Part shown: positions 58,949-64,000 of the stretch, piece after piece
Numbering within the stretch: the first letter of the stretch is position 1
How the letters are laid out: each line of letters begins with the position of its first letter
DNA from: Pseudomonas knackmussii B13
GTDB lineage: Bacteria > Pseudomonadota > Gammaproteobacteria > Pseudomonadales > Pseudomonadaceae
Assembly (NCBI RefSeq): GCF_000689415.1
Contig: NZ_HG322950.1
Location: forward strand, 186,001-250,000
Direction of reading: 5' to 3'
Length of the DNA stretch: 64,000 nucleotides
Made by a program: the position numbers and the translations under genes
The notes under the pieces: model-generated
What the model saw: the letters and a program-made list of their open reading frames with translations, nothing else
Databases searched by the model: none
What the model was told of the DNA's origin: nothing

Positions 58949-60789
58949 TGAGCCGCGACGATACACAGCGCTGGAAAGAGAAATACCTCGCCAACATCGA
59001 GCAGCAGGAACGCCTGGAACAGCGCTGGGAGGCACGCGTCGACCTCATGCGCCGTGGCCTGGTGCGCAGCAGCCTGGCGGCCGAAGGCAGCGACAAGGCG
59101 GTCGACCAGTGCATGCAGGAACTGCGTGAACTGCTGCGCCGCAAGGACATCGACTCGGGCCTCGCGCGGCTGATCCCGCGCCTGGAAAAGACCGTACTGG
59201 ACTCCGAACAGCGCCGACAGCAGCGGGTCAAGCAGAACGTCGCCGCGCTGACCCAGCTGGCCCAGCAGTTGATGAGCCTGGAAGAGCTGCCGCGCGACGT
59301 GCGCCTGCCGTTGAAACTCTTCGCCCGCGACCTCGAGGCCCGCGCCAGCCAGTCGCGCGAGATACCGGTGCTGCTGGGCGAACTGGGCAACCTGCAACGG
59401 CGGGTGCTCGATCAACTGGCCGCGAATACCGACGGGCCACGTCCGGGCTTGCTGCAGCGTCTTTTTGGCGCTCGTGATGAAGAAGAGGAAGCCGGTGCAG
59501 CTCCAGCCGCCTTAGAGGCGTCTGCCGAGGAGCCCGCGCCCGCAGCAGCGCCAGAAGTGCGTGCGGTACAAGCCACGCCTGCTGCGCCGGAGCTTGAGCA
59601 CCCTGCGGCAGCCGCGCCGGCGCCGTCTTCCGTGCTGGATGCTCTGCCGCTGCCCTCCGAGCTGATTCCGAGCACCTCGCGTCCGGTGGTGTTGGATGGC
59701 GAAGGCGAGCAGCGCTACGCCCTGCCGCCAATGCCCGAACCTGGCTACAGCGCGGTGGCGCCGCATATCGAGGCCAGCCTGCTGCACCTGCTCGACCAAC
59801 TGCAGCTGCCGAGTTCGCATAAGCCCCAGGCGCTGGCCCTGCGCGGGCGCATCGAGGGCAGCCTGAACTGGTATGAGCTGGTTCCGGTGCTGGACGACCT
59901 GGCGGTGCTGGTGCTGGCACTGAACGACAGCGGTCAGCAGGCCTTCGAAGGTTATCTGCATCAGCTCAACGAGCGCCTGAGCACCTTCCTCGATAGCCTG
60001 GGCGCAGTGCGCCAGGGGCAGGACGAAGGTTCCGCCAGCGCCCGCGAGCTCGACGCCGAATTGCGTCACCAGGTCAGCGGGCTGCAGGACAGCGTGCAGC
60101 AGGCTACCGACCTGGACTCCCTGAAACGCTCGGTGGAAGAGCGCCTGGAAGGCCTGCTCGGCAGCATCGAGCGGCACCGCCAGGAGCGCGAGATACGCGA
60201 GCGTGAGGCCGGCGAACGCCTGCAGGCGCTGGTCGCGCGTGTCGCCTCGATGGAAGAGGAAGCGCAGACCTTCCAGGCGAGCATCGAGGATCAGCGGCAG
60301 AAGGCCCTGACCGACCCGCTCACCGGCTTGCCCAACCGTGCCGCGCTCAGCGAGCGCATGGAGCTGGAGGTGGCGCGGGTCCAGCGTTTCGGTGGCGATC
60401 TGTTGCTGGCGATGCTCGACGTCGACCACTTCAAGCGCATCAACGACGACTTCGGGCACCTGGCCGGCGACAAGGTCCTGAAGATCATTGCCGGCGAGCT
60501 GGCCAAGCGCCTGCGCAAGACCGACTTCATCGCCCGCTTTGGCGGCGAGGAGTTCGTCGTGCTGCTGCCGTCCACGTCGCTCGACGGCGGGCGCCAACTG
60601 CTCGAATCGCTGCGCGGCGCGGTGGAGAAGATCCCCTTCCACTTCAAGGGCGAACCCCTGAGCATCACCTGCTCGATCGGCGTGACAGCCTTCCAGGGCG
60701 GCGAGCGCAACGACGCCGCTTTCGAGCGCGCCGACCAGGCCCTGTACCGTGCCAAGCGCAGCGGGCGCAATCGCCTGGAACTGGGCTGA
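58948..60789 (+). CDS. dgcH: diguanylate cyclase (DgcH-like)
   Basis: A 613-residue cytosolic protein making cyclic di-GMP. The first 450 residues are helical and charged, with an Ala/Pro/Glu-rich linker near 185-235 and a coiled coil (about 395-445) before the GGDEF domain. The catalytic motif is GGEEF, and RKTD five residues before it is the inhibitory I-site, so product feedback is expected. It is coupled to the preceding nuclease-like gene. The P. aeruginosa counterpart in the same place is DgcH; this copy looks shorter in the variable middle part. Confidence 0.9.
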   Translation: MSRDDTQRWKEKYLANIEQQERLEQRWEARVDLMRRGLVRSSLAAEGSDKAVDQCMQELRELLRRKDIDSGLARLIPRLEKTVLDSEQRRQQRVKQNVAALTQLAQQLMSLEELPRDVRLPLKLFARDLEARASQSREIPVLLGELGNLQRRVLDQLAANTDGPRPGLLQRLFGARDEEEEAGAAPAALEASAEEPAPAAAPEVRAVQATPAAPELEHPAAAAPAPSSVLDALPLPSELIPSTSRPVVLDGEGEQRYALPPMPEPGYSAVAPHIEASLLHLLDQLQLPSSHKPQALALRGRIEGSLNWYELVPVLDDLAVLVLALNDSGQQAFEGYLHQLNERLSTFLDSLGAVRQGQDEGSASARELDAELRHQVSGLQDSVQQATDLDSLKRSVEERLEGLLGSIERHRQEREIREREAGERLQALVARVASMEEEAQTFQASIEDQRQKALTDPLTGLPNRAALSERMELEVARVQRFGGDLLLAMLDVDHFKRINDDFGHLAGDKVLKIIAGELAKRLRKTDFIARFGGEEFVVLLPSTSLDGGRQLLESLRGAVEKIPFHFKGEPLSITCSIGVTAFQGGERNDAAFERADQALYRAKRSGRNRLELG

Positions 60790-60792
60790 GGC

Positions 60793-60952
60793 GTAGGGCG
60801 CATAACGCTCCGCGTTATACGTCGTTTAGCCGTGGCTCCCCGGAGATGGACCTGGCGGTGATGGGTTCGACAGGCTCCGTCATGGAGCTGCCGATACGCG
60901 AGGTGAGGCGGGGGGCAACCCAACAAACCGCGAACGGTTGTACGCCCTACGC
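60793..60952. repeat. two palindromic repeats upstream of glmR
   Basis: A GTAGGGCGCATAACGC/GCGTTATACG palindrome at 60793-60824 and a decayed one with CGAACGGTTGTACGCCCTAC at about 60924-60952 lie in the 250-bp gap between dgcH and glmR. An AT-rich stretch at 60985-61035 is the probable glmR promoter region. Confidence 0.7.
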
Positions 60953-61039
60953 GCAACCTTCCATCTTCCGAACTTGACGAATGAAAGATCCTGGGTTTTG
61001 ATTCGCATCTATAACTTACGAATCGAAACTAAATCCTTC

Positions 61040-61810
61040 ATGTCGAAACGCAACACGCCCCAGCGCCGCCACGACATCCTTGCCCTGCTCAGCCAGCAGG
61101 GCGAGGTAAGTGTGGATGACCTCGCGCGGCGCTTCGCCACCTCCGAAGTCACCATCCGCAAGGACCTGGCGGCGTTGGAGAGCAACGGCCTGCTGCTGCG
61201 CCGTTATGGCGGCGCGGTACCGATGCCCCATGAGCTGCTCGGCGAGTCCAGCCCGCCGCTGTCGCCCTACAAGCAGGCCATCGCCCGCGAGGCGGCGGCG
61301 CGCATTCGCGAACACGCACGGATCATCATCGACAGCGGCAGCACCACCGCAGCGCTGATCCCCGAACTGGGCCACAAGCCAGGCCTGGTGGTGATGACCA
61401 ACTCGCTGAACGTCGCCAACGCCCTGCGCGAACTGGAGCGCGAGCCGGTGCTGCTGATGACCGGCGGCACCTGGGACCCGCATTCGGAGTCCTTCCAGGG
61501 CCAGGTGGCGGAGCAGGTGCTGCGTTCCTACGATTTCGATCAGCTGTTCATCGGCGCCGCGGGCCTCGACCCCGAGCGCGGCACCACCACTTTCAATGAA
61601 CTGCTCGGGCTGAGCCGGGTCATGGCGGAGGTCGCCCGCGAGGTGATCGTCATGGCCGAGGCGGACAAGCTCGGGCGGCGCATGCCCAACCTGGAGCTGC
61701 CGTGGAGCAGCATCCAGACCCTGATCACCGACGAACGCCTCAGCGACGAGGCGTGCGCCCGGATAGAAGCACGCGGCGTCACTGTCGTACGCGCGCGTTG
61801 CACGGACTAA
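61040..61810 (+). CDS. glmR: DeoR-family regulator GlmR
   Basis: A 256-residue DeoR regulator. The N-terminal helix-turn-helix (QRRHDILALLSQQGEVSVDDLARRFATSEVTIRKDL) is followed by a sugar-phosphate-binding domain (DSGSTTAALIPEL, TNSLNVANAL, FIGAAGLD). The ATG at 61040 gives the typical MSKRNTPQRR start. In Pseudomonas it sits immediately before glmS and adjusts amino-sugar synthesis; only 12 bp separate the two. Confidence 0.92.
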   Translation: MSKRNTPQRRHDILALLSQQGEVSVDDLARRFATSEVTIRKDLAALESNGLLLRRYGGAVPMPHELLGESSPPLSPYKQAIAREAAARIREHARIIIDSGSTTAALIPELGHKPGLVVMTNSLNVANALRELEREPVLLMTGGTWDPHSESFQGQVAEQVLRSYDFDQLFIGAAGLDPERGTTTFNELLGLSRVMAEVAREVIVMAEADKLGRRMPNLELPWSSIQTLITDERLSDEACARIEARGVTVVRARCTD

Positions 61811-61822
61811 GGAGAACTCCCC

Positions 61823-63658
<1,836 letters not shown>

Positions 63659-63666
63659 CCACACAG

Positions 63667-63712
63667 GCGCCGGCAGCCAAGGCTGTCGGCGCCGATGTCG
63701 GGTAATTTTTTT
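63667..63712 (+). terminator. probable terminator after glmS
   Basis: GGCGCCGGCAGCC-AA-GGCTGTCGGCGCC forms a long stem; a run of eight T follows about 13 bases later. The gap makes this a less certain terminator. Confidence 0.5.
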
Positions 63713-63833
63713 TGATGTTTACAAATCTTTCACTAATCCTTCTCTAATCTGTCAGATTGATACGCCAGGCTCAGCCCTCCGGCCGTACCGGGAGTGCGGA
63801 ATGCCCCGGATTGGCACGAGAGCCCGGACGAGC

Positions 63834-63971
63834 ATGACCAAGAACCGACGGCAAGTCGGTCACAACAACTGCTCAATCTTCTGGCGACGCATGAAAGACA
63901 GACTTCTCCCGCCCGCTGGCGGAAGCCTCCCGACCCGTTCAGCGGCGCTTGCTGGGGGCGCTATCCGATGA
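63834..63971 (+). CDS. possible 45-residue leader ORF coupled to the epimerase gene
   Basis: An ATG at 63834 opens a basic 45-codon frame (MTKNRRQVGHNNCSIFWRR...) whose TGA overlaps the ATG of the following gene (ATGA). The sequence resembles no known family. The overlap suggests a translated leader controlling the downstream gene, but no strong ribosome site is seen, so it may be chance. Confidence 0.3.
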   Translation: MTKNRRQVGHNNCSIFWRRMKDRLLPPAGGSLPTRSAALAGGAIR

Positions 63972-64000
63972 AATTCCTCGTTACCGGCGCTGCCGGCTTT
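63968..64000 (+). CDS. start of an NAD-dependent sugar epimerase/dehydratase, cut by window edge
   Basis: Eleven codons, MKFLVTGAAGF, form the first strand and the GxxGxxG beginning of an extended SDR protein such as UDP-glucose/GlcNAc epimerase. The rest lies outside the window. Confidence 0.7.
   Translation, partial: MKFLVTGAAGF

Noticed and set aside
63659..63967. Tn7 insertion at the glmS attachment site
   Set aside because: The attTn7 region downstream of glmS shows no Tn7 end repeats or transposition genes.

Overview
The window is chromosomal DNA of a high-GC Pseudomonas, probably a relative of P. aeruginosa rather than P. aeruginosa itself. The support is gene order and family identity: glyA-soxBDAG-purU-fdhA, sdaB, ltaA, metNIQ, znuBC-zur/znuA, split nrdJ, thrB, polA-ErsA-engB, two cytochromes c, dsbA, a GGDEF protein, glmR and glmS all occur near the origin-proximal end of the P. 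aeruginosa map. Typical Pseudomonas REP palindromes are also present. No rRNA, tRNA, CRISPR, IS element or prophage was seen.

Layout. (1) 0.35-9.2 kb: a LysR regulator divergent from an amine-catabolism cluster: nitrilase-like protein without its catalytic Cys, aldehyde dehydrogenase, class III aminotransferase, polyamine-type binding protein, NCS1 permease, and HDAC-like deacetylase. (2) 9.2-12.8 kb: a base-composition island with a large cell-wall-directed effector-like protein (degenerate M23 region, SH3-like repeats, EF-hand, lysozyme-like C-terminus) followed by a small LprI-type secreted protein, a likely toxin/immunity pair. (3) 13.1-22.1 kb, minus strand: glyA-soxBDAG-purU-fdhA, converting sarcosine to glycine, serine and formate. 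(4) 22.5-35.3 kb: creatinine catabolism. It holds a GlxA-type regulator, an operon of ABC importer plus creatininase plus permease, an MFS transporter, creatinase, a shortened GlxA-type regulator and L-serine dehydratase. Together (3) and (4) encode creatinine -> creatine -> sarcosine -> glycine -> serine -> pyruvate. (5) 35.5-38.3 kb: a lipoprotein, L-threonine aldolase, and a 0.78-kb gene-free stretch packed with DnaA-box-like 9-mers. (6) 38.3-64 kb: housekeeping genes: EF-G-like GTPase, DUF3079 protein, ChaC-like cyclotransferase, methionine importer, zinc importer with Zur, B12-dependent ribonucleotide reductase, homoserine kinase, polA, ErsA sRNA, engB, cytochromes, dsbA, nuclease-like protein, diguanylate cyclase, glmR, glmS and the first codons of an epimerase.

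The observations most worth following are: a shared operator-like sequence (GGGTCGG plus a second half near GTCGC) upstream of four creatinine/sarcosine/serine units; the effector/immunity pair with its composition break; the DnaA-box cluster away from dnaA; and the nitrilase homologue with Gly at the nucleophile position.
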